This document shows, one piece after another, positions 6,488 through 14,725 of a stretch of DNA of 64,000 nucleotides. Below the pieces are notes generated by a model, which searched no databases, was not told the origin of the DNA, and was given only the letters and a program-made list of their open reading frames with translations. The stretch is taken from positions 3,343-67,342 of the forward strand of contig CAZWXD010000018.1 in the NCBI GenBank assembly GCA_964638035.1, written 5' to 3'. The number at the start of each line of letters is the position of its first letter. Position 1 is the first letter of the stretch. Origin of the DNA: JAGGAG01 sp964638035. Its GTDB lineage: Bacteria; Gemmatimonadota; Gemmatimonadetes; Gemmatimonadales; GWC2-71-9. A program made the position numbers and the translations under genes.

Positions 6488-8485
6488 ATGAGCCCGCCCT
6501 GGGTCAGCATCAACACCATCCGCGTCCTGGCCATGGATGCCGTGGAGCAGGCCAGGTCGGGCCACCCGGGCACCCCCATGGCGCTGGCCCCCGTGGCCTA
6601 CCTGCTCTGGACCCGGCACCTGAGGCACAGCCCTGCCCACCCGGGCTGGGACAATCGCGACCGCTTCGTGCTCTCCTGCGGCCACGCCTCGATGCTGCTG
6701 TACTCGCTCCTGCACCTCACCGGCTACGACCTGCCCCTCGACGAGATCCGTCAGTTCCGCCAGTGGGGCTCGAAGACGCCCGGCCACCCCGAGCGCGGGC
6801 ACACGGCCGGGGTCGAGACCACCACCGGCCCCCTGGGACAGGGCGTGGGCAACGCCGTGGGCATGGCGATGGCCGAGCGGTTCCTCGCGAGCCACTTCAA
6901 TCGCCCGGACGCCACGATCGTGGACCACCGGACCTGGGCCATCGTGAGCGACGGCGACATGATGGAGGGCGTGTCCAGCGAGGCCGCGAGCCTGGCCGGC
7001 CACCTCAAGCTCGGCAAGCTCACCCTGATCTACGACGACAACCACATCACCATCGACGGCACGACCAGCCTGGCCTTCACGGAGGACGTGGGACGCCGCT
7101 TCGAGGCCTATGGCTGGCGGGTGATCCGGGTGGACGACGGCAACGACCTCGAGGCGCTGGACGGCGCCCTCACCGCCGCATCGGCCGAGACCGAGCGCCC
7201 CACCCTCATCGTCCTCCGCACCATCATCGCCGACCCCGCCCCCACCAAGCGCAACACCTCGGCGGCGCACGGCGCGCCGCTGGGCGCCGAGGAGGTGCGC
7301 AAGACCAAGGCGATCCTGGGCTGGCCGGAAGACTCGACGTTCCTGGTGCCCGAGGCGGCTCGGCTCGACATGGATCGCCGGGCGCAGGGCGCGGTGCTCG
7401 AGTCGGCCTGGCGTGCGGCGTTCGCCCATTACCGCGAGCGGCACCCCGACCAGGCCGCCGAGTACCAGCGCTGGATGGCGGGCGAGTTGCCCCCGGGATG
7501 GGACCAGGACCTGCCCACCTTCCCGCCCGGGAAGGCGGTAGAGACGCGGAAGGCGTCGGCGGCCGTGTTCCAGGTGCTGGCCACCCGCCTGGGCAACTTC
7601 GTCGGCGGCTCGGCCGACCTGGCGGGGAGCACCGGCATCCAGCAGAAGGGCGCCCCGGTGTTCGGCCCCGATGCGTCGGGGAATGCCGTGCACTGGGGCG
7701 TGCGCGAGCACGGCATGGGCGCCACGATGAACGGGCTCGCGGCGCATGGCGGCATTCGTGCCGTGGGGAGCACCTTCGTGGTGTTCTTCGACTACATGAA
7801 GCCATCGATCCGGCTGGCGGCGCTGATGGGCTTGCCGGTGACGTACGTGGGCACGCACGATTCCATCGGCGTGGGCGAGGACGGGCCCACCCACCAGCCG
7901 ATCGACCAGCTCGCCATGCTGCGCGCGATCCCCAACCTCGTGACCCTGCGACCGGGTGATGCCAACGAGACGCGTGAGGCATGGAAGGTGGCCGTGGCGC
8001 GGCGGGAGGGCCCCACGGCCCTCATCCTCACCCGGCAGGGTGTGCCCACGGTGGACCGCACGAAGTACGCACCAGCCAGCGGCGTGGCGCGCGGCGGGTA
8101 CGTGATCCACGACCCGGCGGGCGCGGCGCGTGCGATCCTGGTCGCGACCGGGTCGGAACTCGCCGTGGCACTCGAAGCCGCGGAGTTGCTGGCCACGGAG
8201 CGCACGCCGGTGCGGGTCGTGTCGCTTCCCTCGTGGGAGCTCTTCGCGGCGCAGCCGGCGTCCTACCGCGACGAGGTGCTCCCGCCAGGCATCGCCGTGC
8301 GCGTGGCCGTCGAGGCCGCCAGCCCCATGGGCTGGGAGCGCTGGGTGGGCAGCGAGGGACGCATCGTCGCCATGCCGTCGTTCGGGGCTTCGGCACCCGC
8401 CGAGCGGCTCTTCCGCGAATTCGGGTTCACGGCGGCGCACGTCGCGGCCCAGGTCAGGGACCTTCTCACTGCGAGGCACGCGTGA
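6488..8485 (+). CDS. tkt: transketolase
   Basis: Transfers two-carbon units between ketose and aldose phosphates in the non-oxidative pentose phosphate pathway, using thiamine diphosphate. The 665-residue length is standard. The TPP-binding motif GDGDMMEGVSSEAAS followed by IYDDNHITIDG lies near residues 153-190; HPERGHTAGVETTTGPLGQG is the early substrate/cofactor loop; the pyrimidine domain contains GGSADLAGST, GVREHGMGA and THDSIGVGEDGPTHQP. ATG 6488 gives the usual N-terminus; an in-frame GTG at 6443 preceded by AAGGAG would add 15 residues. The stop overlaps the start of tal by four bases (GTGA), so the two are co-translated. Sugar phosphates produced by the zwf-gnd operon at the far end of the window are its natural substrates. 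Confidence 0.96.
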   Translation: MSPPWVSINTIRVLAMDAVEQARSGHPGTPMALAPVAYLLWTRHLRHSPAHPGWDNRDRFVLSCGHASMLLYSLLHLTGYDLPLDEIRQFRQWGSKTPGHPERGHTAGVETTTGPLGQGVGNAVGMAMAERFLASHFNRPDATIVDHRTWAIVSDGDMMEGVSSEAASLAGHLKLGKLTLIYDDNHITIDGTTSLAFTEDVGRRFEAYGWRVIRVDDGNDLEALDGALTAASAETERPTLIVLRTIIADPAPTKRNTSAAHGAPLGAEEVRKTKAILGWPEDSTFLVPEAARLDMDRRAQGAVLESAWRAAFAHYRERHPDQAAEYQRWMAGELPPGWDQDLPTFPPGKAVETRKASAAVFQVLATRLGNFVGGSADLAGSTGIQQKGAPVFGPDASGNAVHWGVREHGMGATMNGLAAHGGIRAVGSTFVVFFDYMKPSIRLAALMGLPVTYVGTHDSIGVGEDGPTHQPIDQLAMLRAIPNLVTLRPGDANETREAWKVAVARREGPTALILTRQGVPTVDRTKYAPASGVARGGYVIHDPAGAARAILVATGSELAVALEAAELLATERTPVRVVSLPSWELFAAQPASYRDEVLPPGIAVRVAVEAASPMGWERWVGSEGRIVAMPSFGASAPAERLFREFGFTAAHVAAQVRDLLTARHA

Positions 8486-9633
8486 CGCATCACGACAACC
8501 CGTCCGCGACGGCGAACCCACTCTGCGGCATGGCGCGCCTGGGCCAGAGCCCGTGGTACGACTTCATCACGCGCGACCTCGTGGTCTCGGGCGAGCTGGC
8601 GCGGCTCATCCGGGAGGACTGCCTCCGGGGCATGACCTCCAACCCCACGATCTTCGAGAAGGCCGTCTCCAGCAGCACGCTCTACGACGACGACATCCAG
8701 CGCCTTGCAGGTGAGGGCCTGGCGCCCGCCGCCATCTTCGAGGCGCTGGCAGTGCAGGACGTGCGCATGGCATGTGACGCCTTCCGCGAGGTCCACACCC
8801 AGGCCGGGAACGGGGACGGCACCGTCTCCATGGAAGTGTCGCCCAGGCTGGCGCACGACACGGACGGCACCGTGCACGAGGCCGAGCGGCTCTGGCACGC
8901 CGTGGACCGTCCCAACGTGATGATCAAGATCCCGGGAACCGAGGCGGGACTCGGGGCCATCACCCAGTCGCTGGCGCTCGGGATCAACGTGAACGTGACA
9001 CTCCTCTTCTCGGTGGCGCGCTACGAGCAGGTGATCCAGGCCTTCCTCGATGGCCTCGAGCGGTTCTTCGCCAGTCCCCGCGCCGCCAGCCAGCCGGCCC
9101 CGTTCAGCGTGGCCAGCTTCTTCGTGAGCCGGATCGACGGCAAGGTGGACCCGTTGCTGGAGCGGGCCGCGGCCTCGGGCCACGTCTTTGCGTCGCAGCT
9201 CCGCGGGACGATCGGGGTGGCCAACGCGGTCACCGCCTACCAGCGCTTCCAGGCCAGCCTCGCCCGGCCGGACTGGCAGCGCCTCGCCGCGCGCGGGGCG
9301 CACGTGCAGCGGCCGCTGTGGGCCTCCACCAGCACCAAGGACCCGCGCCTGCCCGACACGTACTACGTGGAGGCGCTGCTCGCCCCGCACACCGTGAACA
9401 CCCTGCCGCCCCACACCTTCGACGCCTTCCGCGACCATGGGAGCCTGCGGGTGCGGCTCGACGAGGAGCTGGCCCAGGCGCCGGAGCGGCTTGGCCACCT
9501 GAGGGAGTTCGGCATCGACCTCGACGCGATCACGCGGGACCTCGAGGAGGACGGTGTGACGAAGTTCGCCGAGTCCTACCAGGCCCTCCTCGACGGCATC
9601 GAGGCCAAGTCCCGCGCCCTGGCCGCACGCTGA
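8482..9633 (+). CDS. tal: transaldolase
   Basis: Moves a dihydroxyacetone unit from sedoheptulose 7-phosphate to glyceraldehyde 3-phosphate via a Schiff base. The 383-residue length places it in the longer bacterial group. GMTSNPTIFEKA near residue 50 is the family's first signature; NVMIKIPGTEAGL near 148 carries the Schiff-base lysine; NVNVTLLFSVARYEQV and the late ASTSTKDP segment complete the barrel. GTG 8482 is taken as start because its GTGA overlap with the tkt stop matches the genome's usual coupling. The stop overlaps the following ATG (TGATG). Order tkt-tal-symporter indicates a carbon-flow operon. Confidence 0.95.
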   Translation: MTHHDNPSATANPLCGMARLGQSPWYDFITRDLVVSGELARLIREDCLRGMTSNPTIFEKAVSSSTLYDDDIQRLAGEGLAPAAIFEALAVQDVRMACDAFREVHTQAGNGDGTVSMEVSPRLAHDTDGTVHEAERLWHAVDRPNVMIKIPGTEAGLGAITQSLALGINVNVTLLFSVARYEQVIQAFLDGLERFFASPRAASQPAPFSVASFFVSRIDGKVDPLLERAAASGHVFASQLRGTIGVANAVTAYQRFQASLARPDWQRLAARGAHVQRPLWASTSTKDPRLPDTYYVEALLAPHTVNTLPPHTFDAFRDHGSLRVRLDEELAQAPERLGHLREFGIDLDAITRDLEEDGVTKFAESYQALLDGIEAKSRALAAR

Positions 9634-10874
9634 TGTGGGCCCTGCTGCGCCGCCTCACCCTCACCCACTGGATCTTCATCGGGATGGGGGTGGGCGCCCT
9701 GCTGGGCTGGCTCACACCGGAGTTCGCGGCCAAGCTCAAGCCCTTCTCCACGATCTTCCTCCGGATGATCAAGTCGATCGTGGTGCCCATCATCTTCAGC
9801 ACCCTCGTGGTCGGCATCGCGAGCCACGGCAGCGACCTTGGCAAGCTGGGCCGCCTTGCCATCAAGTCGTTCGGCTACTTCTGGCTCATGACCGGCGTGG
9901 CGCTCGTCATCGGCCTCGCGGCGGGCAACCTGGTGGAACCCGGCGTGGGCGTGGTGCTGCCCCCGCCCGACCCCAACGCCGCCGTGAAGGCGGCCCCCAC
10001 CACCCTGGGCGGCTTCCTGGAGCACGTGGTGCCCCAGAGCTTCGTCGAGGCCGCGGCACACAATGAGGTGCTCCAGGTGGTGTTCTGGTCCACCCTCTTC
10101 GGCATCGCCCTCACCCGGGTGCATGGGCGCCCGCGGGAGGCGATCATGCAGTTCACCGAGGGGTTGATGGAGGTGACCTTCAAGCTGGTCTCCATCATCA
10201 TGAAGTACGCCCCCATCGGCATCGGCGCGGCGATGGCGGTGACGGTGAGCCACAGCGGGATCGGCGTGCTGGGCAACCTGGCCAGCCTGGTGCTCACGCT
10301 GTATGGCGCCCTCATCGTGTTCGCCCTGGTGGCGCTGCTCCCCGCCCTGCTCATTGCGCGGGTGCCGATCAAGCGGTTCTTCCGGTCCGTCAAGGACCCC
10401 GCGCTCATCGCCTTCACCACCACGTCGTCCGACGCCGCCCTCCCGCTCGCCATGCAGCGGATGACGGAGTTCGGGGTGCCGAAGAAGATCGTCTCCTTCG
10501 TGATGCCGCTGGGCTACTCGTTCAACCTGGACGGGTCCACGCTCTACCTGGGCGTGGCCTCGCTCTTCGTGGCGCAGGCCGCCGGCATCGAGCTGACGCT
10601 CACGACGCAGCTGTCGATGATGCTGACGCTCCTCATCACCAGCAAGGGCATTGCGGCGGTGCCGCGGGCCTCGCTCGTGGTGCTGACCAGCGTGCTCTCC
10701 GCCTACGGCCTCCCGCTCGAGGGCGTGGCGGTGATCCTGGGGGTGGACGAGCTGATGGACATGGCACGGACCATGGTGAACCTGGTGGGCAACTGCCTCG
10801 CCACGGCCGTGATGGCCCGGTGGGAGGGCGAGGCATACTGGGACAGGCCAATCGAGGAAAGGGCAGCGGCGTGA
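9633..10874 (+). CDS. dicarboxylate/amino acid:cation symporter (DAACS family)
   Basis: An inner-membrane secondary transporter of the glutamate/dicarboxylate family (GltP, DctA), which takes up C4-dicarboxylates or acidic amino acids with Na+ or H+. The 413 residues show eight hydrophobic helices with two re-entrant loops: FTTTSSDAALPLAMQRM near residue 255 is hairpin 1 with the serine-rich motif; YSFNLDGSTLYLG near 295 is the cation-binding NMDGT-like motif of helix 7; VILGVDELMDMARTMVNLVGN near 365 is the substrate-binding helix 8 with the Asp and Arg used for acidic substrates. ATG 9633 overlaps the tal stop; its own stop overlaps the M61 gene by four bases. Dicarboxylate versus glutamate preference cannot be decided. 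Confidence 0.9.
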   Translation: MWALLRRLTLTHWIFIGMGVGALLGWLTPEFAAKLKPFSTIFLRMIKSIVVPIIFSTLVVGIASHGSDLGKLGRLAIKSFGYFWLMTGVALVIGLAAGNLVEPGVGVVLPPPDPNAAVKAAPTTLGGFLEHVVPQSFVEAAAHNEVLQVVFWSTLFGIALTRVHGRPREAIMQFTEGLMEVTFKLVSIIMKYAPIGIGAAMAVTVSHSGIGVLGNLASLVLTLYGALIVFALVALLPALLIARVPIKRFFRSVKDPALIAFTTTSSDAALPLAMQRMTEFGVPKKIVSFVMPLGYSFNLDGSTLYLGVASLFVAQAAGIELTLTTQLSMMLTLLITSKGIAAVPRASLVVLTSVLSAYGLPLEGVAVILGVDELMDMARTMVNLVGNCLATAVMARWEGEAYWDRPIEERAAA

Positions 10875-12649
10875 ACGCACGATGGGTGATGGGGATGGTC
10901 CTCCTGGCCACGCCGGCCGCGGCGCAGGTGCCCGCGCCGCGCTCGGCTCCAATCAGTGACATCCGCTACGAGGTCACCTTCAACCGCGAGACGGCCCACG
11001 CGCGCCGCCTCAAGGTGACGATGACCTTCACCGCCACCGGCGCCACGCCGGTGCTCCTCTCGCTGCCGGCCTGGACGCCGGGGGCCTACGAGATCACCGA
11101 CTTCGCCAAGTGGGTGTCGGCCTTCACGCCCACCCGCAACGGGCAGCCCCTGTCGTGGGACAAGCTCGACTACGACACCTGGCGGGTCCGCACCGGCGGG
11201 CCGGGACCGGTGTCGGTGACCTTCGACGTCCGGGCTGACAGCCTGGACAACGCGATGAGCTGGTCGCGCGACGACTTCGCCTTCTTCAACGGCACCAACC
11301 TCTTCCTGTACGCCGAGGGACAGCCGCTCACCTTCCCGGCGACGGTGACGATCCGGACCGAGGACGACTGGCTGGTCGCCACCGGCATGACGCCGGCAGG
11401 GCGCCGCACGTACCGCGAGGGGAACTTCCACGACCTGGTGGACATGCCGTTCTTCGTGGGACGGTTCGACTACGACAGCAGCACGGTGGAGGGGATCAAC
11501 GTCCGCTTCGCCACCTACCCGGCGGGCAGCCTGGCGGGCCAGGCCCGCACCGACACCTGGGAGCGGATCCGGCGGATGTGGCCGCCGATGCTGGCGGTCT
11601 TCCGTGACCGGCCGTTCCAGCACTACGACATCCTGCAGGTGGCCGACTCGAGCTACCAGGGCGCCAGCGGGCTGGAGCACCAGAACTCGCACATGGACGT
11701 CATCACGCCCCTGGCCCTGGGCAACCCGTTCCTCGACGGGCTCTACGCCCACGAGATCATCCACGCCTGGAACGTGAAGCGGCTCCGGCCGGACGACCTC
11801 TGGCCCTACCGCTACGACCGCCCGCAGCCCACGACCTGGCTCTGGGTGAGCGAGGGGATCACCGACTACTACGCCGACCTCACCCTGGTGCGGTCGGGCC
11901 TGGTGTCGCCGGAGGCCTTCTATGCCACGACCACCGGGAAGGTCCAGAACGTGGACGCCAACCCGCCGGTGGCGCTGGAGGATGCCTCGCTGTCCACCTG
12001 GATCCATCCCACCGACGGCACCGGGTACCTGTACTACGACAAGGGCTCGCTGGCGGGATTGCTGCTCGACATCATGATCCGGGACGCCAGCAACAACCGG
12101 CAGTCGCTCGATGACGTGATGCGGAGCGTGTACGCCAGCGCGTACCAGCGCGGCCGCGGGTTCACCGGGGCGGAGTGGTGGGCGGCGGTGAGCAAGGCGG
12201 CGGGCGGGAAGTCGTTCGAGGACGTGAACCGCCGCTACATTGATGGCCGCGAGGCGTACCCGTGGGAGCAGGTGCTCCCGCTTGCCGGGATGCGCCTGGT
12301 GCGTGACCCGCGACTCGGCGTGCAGACCATGCCGGACAGCAACGGCATCCGGCTGGAGACGGTCTTCCCGGGTGGCGCCGCGGCGGCAGCGGGGCTCCGG
12401 GCGGGCGACTACCTGCTCAAGGTCGGTGACGTGGAGGTGAAGGACCCGAACTTCGGCGAGGAATTCCGGCAGCTCTATGCCGGCAAGGCCGGTGCGCCGC
12501 TCGCGATCGTGGTGCGGCGCGGCACCGAGACGCTGACCGTGCAGTCGAAGGTGGAGCTGGCCGGGGTCCGGGTCGCCGCCGATCCGCAGGCCGGCGAGAA
12601 GGCGGTGCGGATCCGCGAGGGCATCCTCACCGGGAAGGCACAGCGCTAG
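10871..12649 (+). CDS. secreted M61-family metallopeptidase with PDZ domain
   Basis: A 592-residue zinc aminopeptidase of the glycyl aminopeptidase (M61) family. The N-terminal 20 residues are a signal peptide (ending AAAQ). Residues 25-190 form the beta-rich N-domain; YAHEIIHAWNVKRLRP near residue 295 contains the HExxH zinc site and WVSEGITDYYADL near 327 provides the third ligand glutamate. A PDZ domain occupies about residues 480-560 (GGAAAAAGLRAGDYLLKVGD). The GTG start overlaps the symporter stop (GTGA). A peptidase releasing small or acidic amino acids in the periplasm next to a carboxylate/amino acid symporter is a sensible pairing, but this is inference. The stop TAG overlaps the stop of gluQ on the opposite strand (CTAG). 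Confidence 0.9.
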   Translation: MNARWVMGMVLLATPAAAQVPAPRSAPISDIRYEVTFNRETAHARRLKVTMTFTATGATPVLLSLPAWTPGAYEITDFAKWVSAFTPTRNGQPLSWDKLDYDTWRVRTGGPGPVSVTFDVRADSLDNAMSWSRDDFAFFNGTNLFLYAEGQPLTFPATVTIRTEDDWLVATGMTPAGRRTYREGNFHDLVDMPFFVGRFDYDSSTVEGINVRFATYPAGSLAGQARTDTWERIRRMWPPMLAVFRDRPFQHYDILQVADSSYQGASGLEHQNSHMDVITPLALGNPFLDGLYAHEIIHAWNVKRLRPDDLWPYRYDRPQPTTWLWVSEGITDYYADLTLVRSGLVSPEAFYATTTGKVQNVDANPPVALEDASLSTWIHPTDGTGYLYYDKGSLAGLLLDIMIRDASNNRQSLDDVMRSVYASAYQRGRGFTGAEWWAAVSKAAGGKSFEDVNRRYIDGREAYPWEQVLPLAGMRLVRDPRLGVQTMPDSNGIRLETVFPGGAAAAAGLRAGDYLLKVGDVEVKDPNFGEEFRQLYAGKAGAPLAIVVRRGTETLTVQSKVELAGVRVAADPQAGEKAVRIREGILTGKAQR

Positions 12650-13566
12650 GCTCCCCCCTCTCCCGGTGAGAAGAGGGCGGCCACCTGCCCTGCGTCGATG
12701 GGATGTTCAACGGGGGTGAGTCCTGCGAGGTGCGCCGCCCGGCCGATCACCCGGGCGGCGGACCATCCGGCCAGGCGCAGGGCGCGCACGCCGGTGTCGC
12801 CGGCTGACTTGCTGAGCTTCTCACCCGTCGGCTTCCGGATGAGCGGGTGATGCAGGAACTGCGGCGCTTGCGTGCGGCCCAGCAGCCGCGCGAGGGCGAG
12901 CTGGCGGCCCGTGGATGCCAGCAGGTCTTCCCCCCGGATCACCAAGTCAACGTCCTGCTCCATGTCATCCACCGTCACGGCGAACTGGTAGGTCCAGTTC
13001 CCGTTCCGGTCGCGCACCACCAGGTCGCCGCACTGGCGTGCCGGCTCCTGCACCTGCGGCCCGAGGCGAAGGTCGGTGAACGCCTCGGTACCCGGGTCCA
13101 GGGCCACTCGCAGCACCGTGCCTGGGCCCGGGGGGAGGCCCAGGTGGCGGCAGGTGCCGGGATAGCAGGTCTCCTCATTGGCAGCATCGCCCGCCACGCC
13201 CGCGATGTCCTTCCGGGAGCACCGACAGGAGTAGGTGCGTCCGCCAGCCTCGAGTCGCGCGAGGGCCGCGCTGTAGCGTGGTGAGTTGTCAGATTGGCGC
13301 AGCGGGTGCGGGCCGCGACGGAACTCGTCGGTGCGCCCCGTGTCCGGCACGAAGCCCAGCCAGTCGAGGTCGTCGAGCAGGGCCGACTCGTACTCCGCCC
13401 GGCAGCGGGTGCGATCGTGGTTTTCGATGCGGAGCAGCACCTGGCCGCCGCGGGTCCGCGCCATGCCCCACACACACGCGGCGTTGGCCACGTGGCCCAG
13501 GTGGAGGTAGCCGGTGGGCGCTGGCGCGAAGCGCGTGCGCCAGCCGGGGGACAGCGGAGCGGACAG
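12646..13566 (-). CDS. gluQ: glutamyl-Q tRNA(Asp) synthetase
   Basis: A short class I glutamyl-tRNA synthetase-like enzyme that places glutamate on queuosine of tRNA-Asp. RTRFAPAPTGYLHLGHVANA holds the HIGH-type motif; the zinc-type CRCSRKD...CYPGTCRH cysteines lie near residues 105-135; IRGEDLLASTGRQ and the KLSKS motif near residue 250 follow; no anticodon-binding domain is present, as in GluQ. There is no ATG, GTG or TTG upstream of the HLGH motif before an in-frame TAG at 13573-13575. A CTG at 13566 lies nine bases after GGAG and would give a full N-terminus, so a CTG start is proposed; GTG 13491 would delete the active-site motif. The upstream RCC1 gene reads into this gene in another frame. 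Confidence 0.85.
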   Translation of the reverse strand: MSAPLSPGWRTRFAPAPTGYLHLGHVANAACVWGMARTRGGQVLLRIENHDRTRCRAEYESALLDDLDWLGFVPDTGRTDEFRRGPHPLRQSDNSPRYSAALARLEAGGRTYSCRCSRKDIAGVAGDAANEETCYPGTCRHLGLPPGPGTVLRVALDPGTEAFTDLRLGPQVQEPARQCGDLVVRDRNGNWTYQFAVTVDDMEQDVDLVIRGEDLLASTGRQLALARLLGRTQAPQFLHHPLIRKPTGEKLSKSAGDTGVRALRLAGWSAARVIGRAAHLAGLTPVEHPIDAGQVAALFSPGEGGA

Positions 13567-14647
13567 GGACGGCTACTCCGGGTCGCCCTGCCCCGCCACA
13601 CGCTGGCACGGCACTCGGAATGCCGCTGCCATCGCCAACAAGGCTCCCCCAGCACCATGCCCCGTCTTCCCGGATCCCGCAGGTGAACCCGTCGCCCGCG
13701 GCGAGGCGCGTGAAGCGCAGCCCGCCGATCACTTCCACCGGGACTGGGCTGCCGTTGATGGATGCGTTCCCCACGCCAAGCCCGTACCCCCAGCACCAGG
13801 CGGCGCCCACGGCATCCCGCACGCAAGCGTGACTGCCGCCCACGGTGAGGCCGGTGGGAACGACACCATCGGGGAATGAGACCACGGCGGGCGCTGGCTG
13901 CCAGGCGCTCCAGCACAAGACCTCGCCATCCTGCGACTGCCCGCACGCCCAGGACGAGCCCGCCTGCACGGACATCATGGCGGGCAGGCCCTGGACCGGC
14001 AGGGGGGCCTCGTCCCAGGACCAGCAATGCGGCGTGCTCCCCGTGAGGGCGCACGAATACTCGGACCCCGACGACAAGGAGGTGAACTGCTCCGGCGAGT
14101 TCACCGGTCGCGGAGTGAGGAGGCACGGATAGGTGCGGCCGTCGTCCGTCGTGCAGGTATCGTGTTCGATGGGTTGCCCGGCGCGGAGGATATCGCCCCA
14201 GCAGTAAACCACCTGGTCGGTCGCGAGCCCGCAGGAGGTGGCATACGCAGCCGCAACCGCCGTGAAGCGCAGGTCCGTGGCGACTGGAGAGAGCGGTTCC
14301 TTGTCCGAGCGGCGGCCGACGCCAACTTGCCCCTCGTAGTTCGCCCCCCAGCACCATGCGCCTCCCCCTGCGTCGAGGGCGCATCCGTGATCGCCCCACC
14401 GGTCCTGGAGCGTCACCAGGTGCGGCTGGCCTCCGGTGGGAACGACGACCGGTGCGGCCAGGCCGGGCTGGCCCAGCGGGGCGCTGAGGCCACCCCAGCA
14501 GCGAAGGGTGCCCCGGCTGTCCGCGCCACACGCCGCCGAGCTGGCCTGCAGCGTCGCCATGCGGAGCGAGCCCTCCTCAATCCCGCCATCGACGCACGCG
14601 GGGAGGAACAGGGCCAACGCCAGCGAGACGGTGCGCGGCATGGACAT
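13289..14647 (-). CDS. RCC1-repeat lipoprotein (C-terminus probably frameshifted)
   Basis: ATG 14647 starts a lipoprotein signal (SLALALFLPAC). The mature part consists of seven or so beta-propeller blades of the RCC1/ATS1 type: each has the pattern C-x-L/W-CWG (GTLRCWGG, GGAWCWGANYEGQVG, QVVYCWGD, TPHCWSW, GEVLCWS, GAAWCWGYGLGVGN, GAWCWGSLVGDGSG). Cysteine pairs in each blade are typical of secreted bacterial RCC1 proteins, whose roles are mostly unknown. As read, the frame stays open to 13289, overlapping gluQ by 270 bases in sequence that no longer looks like RCC1. A small indel near 13600 would instead end the protein at TAG 13573-13575, next to the gluQ ribosome-binding sequence. It is divergent from a second RCC1 lipoprotein 78 bases away. 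Confidence 0.7.
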   Translation of the reverse strand: MSMPRTVSLALALFLPACVDGGIEEGSLRMATLQASSAACGADSRGTLRCWGGLSAPLGQPGLAAPVVVPTGGQPHLVTLQDRWGDHGCALDAGGGAWCWGANYEGQVGVGRRSDKEPLSPVATDLRFTAVAAAYATSCGLATDQVVYCWGDILRAGQPIEHDTCTTDDGRTYPCLLTPRPVNSPEQFTSLSSGSEYSCALTGSTPHCWSWDEAPLPVQGLPAMMSVQAGSSWACGQSQDGEVLCWSAWQPAPAVVSFPDGVVPTGLTVGGSHACVRDAVGAAWCWGYGLGVGNASINGSPVPVEVIGGLRFTRLAAGDGFTCGIREDGAWCWGSLVGDGSGIPSAVPACGGAGRPGVAVPVRSAVPRLAHALRASAHRLPPPGPRGQRRVCVGHGADPRRPGAAPHRKPRSHPLPGGVRVGPARRPRLAGLRAGHGAHRRVPSRPAPAAPI

Positions 14648-14725
14648 GCGGGCCTCCCGTCTGCAATGTGTGGTTGCGGGAAGCCTGTTCGTCACCCTTA
14701 TCCTCCCGCAGCCACTGGAGACGCC

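Noticed and set aside
8482..8520. separate start for tal further downstream
   Set aside because: GTG 8482 with the GTGA overlap gives the expected N-terminus; later ATGs would cut into conserved sequence.
6158..8521. 787-codon open frame on the minus strand across tkt
   Set aside because: It is antisense to a clear transketolase and consists of Arg/Gly/His-rich sequence with no domain; long shadow frames are normal at this G+C.
12646..12649. overlapping convergent stops (CTAG) here and at 18158-18161 as a regulatory signal
   Set aside because: CTAG simply contains a stop on both strands; at high gene density this can occur by chance.
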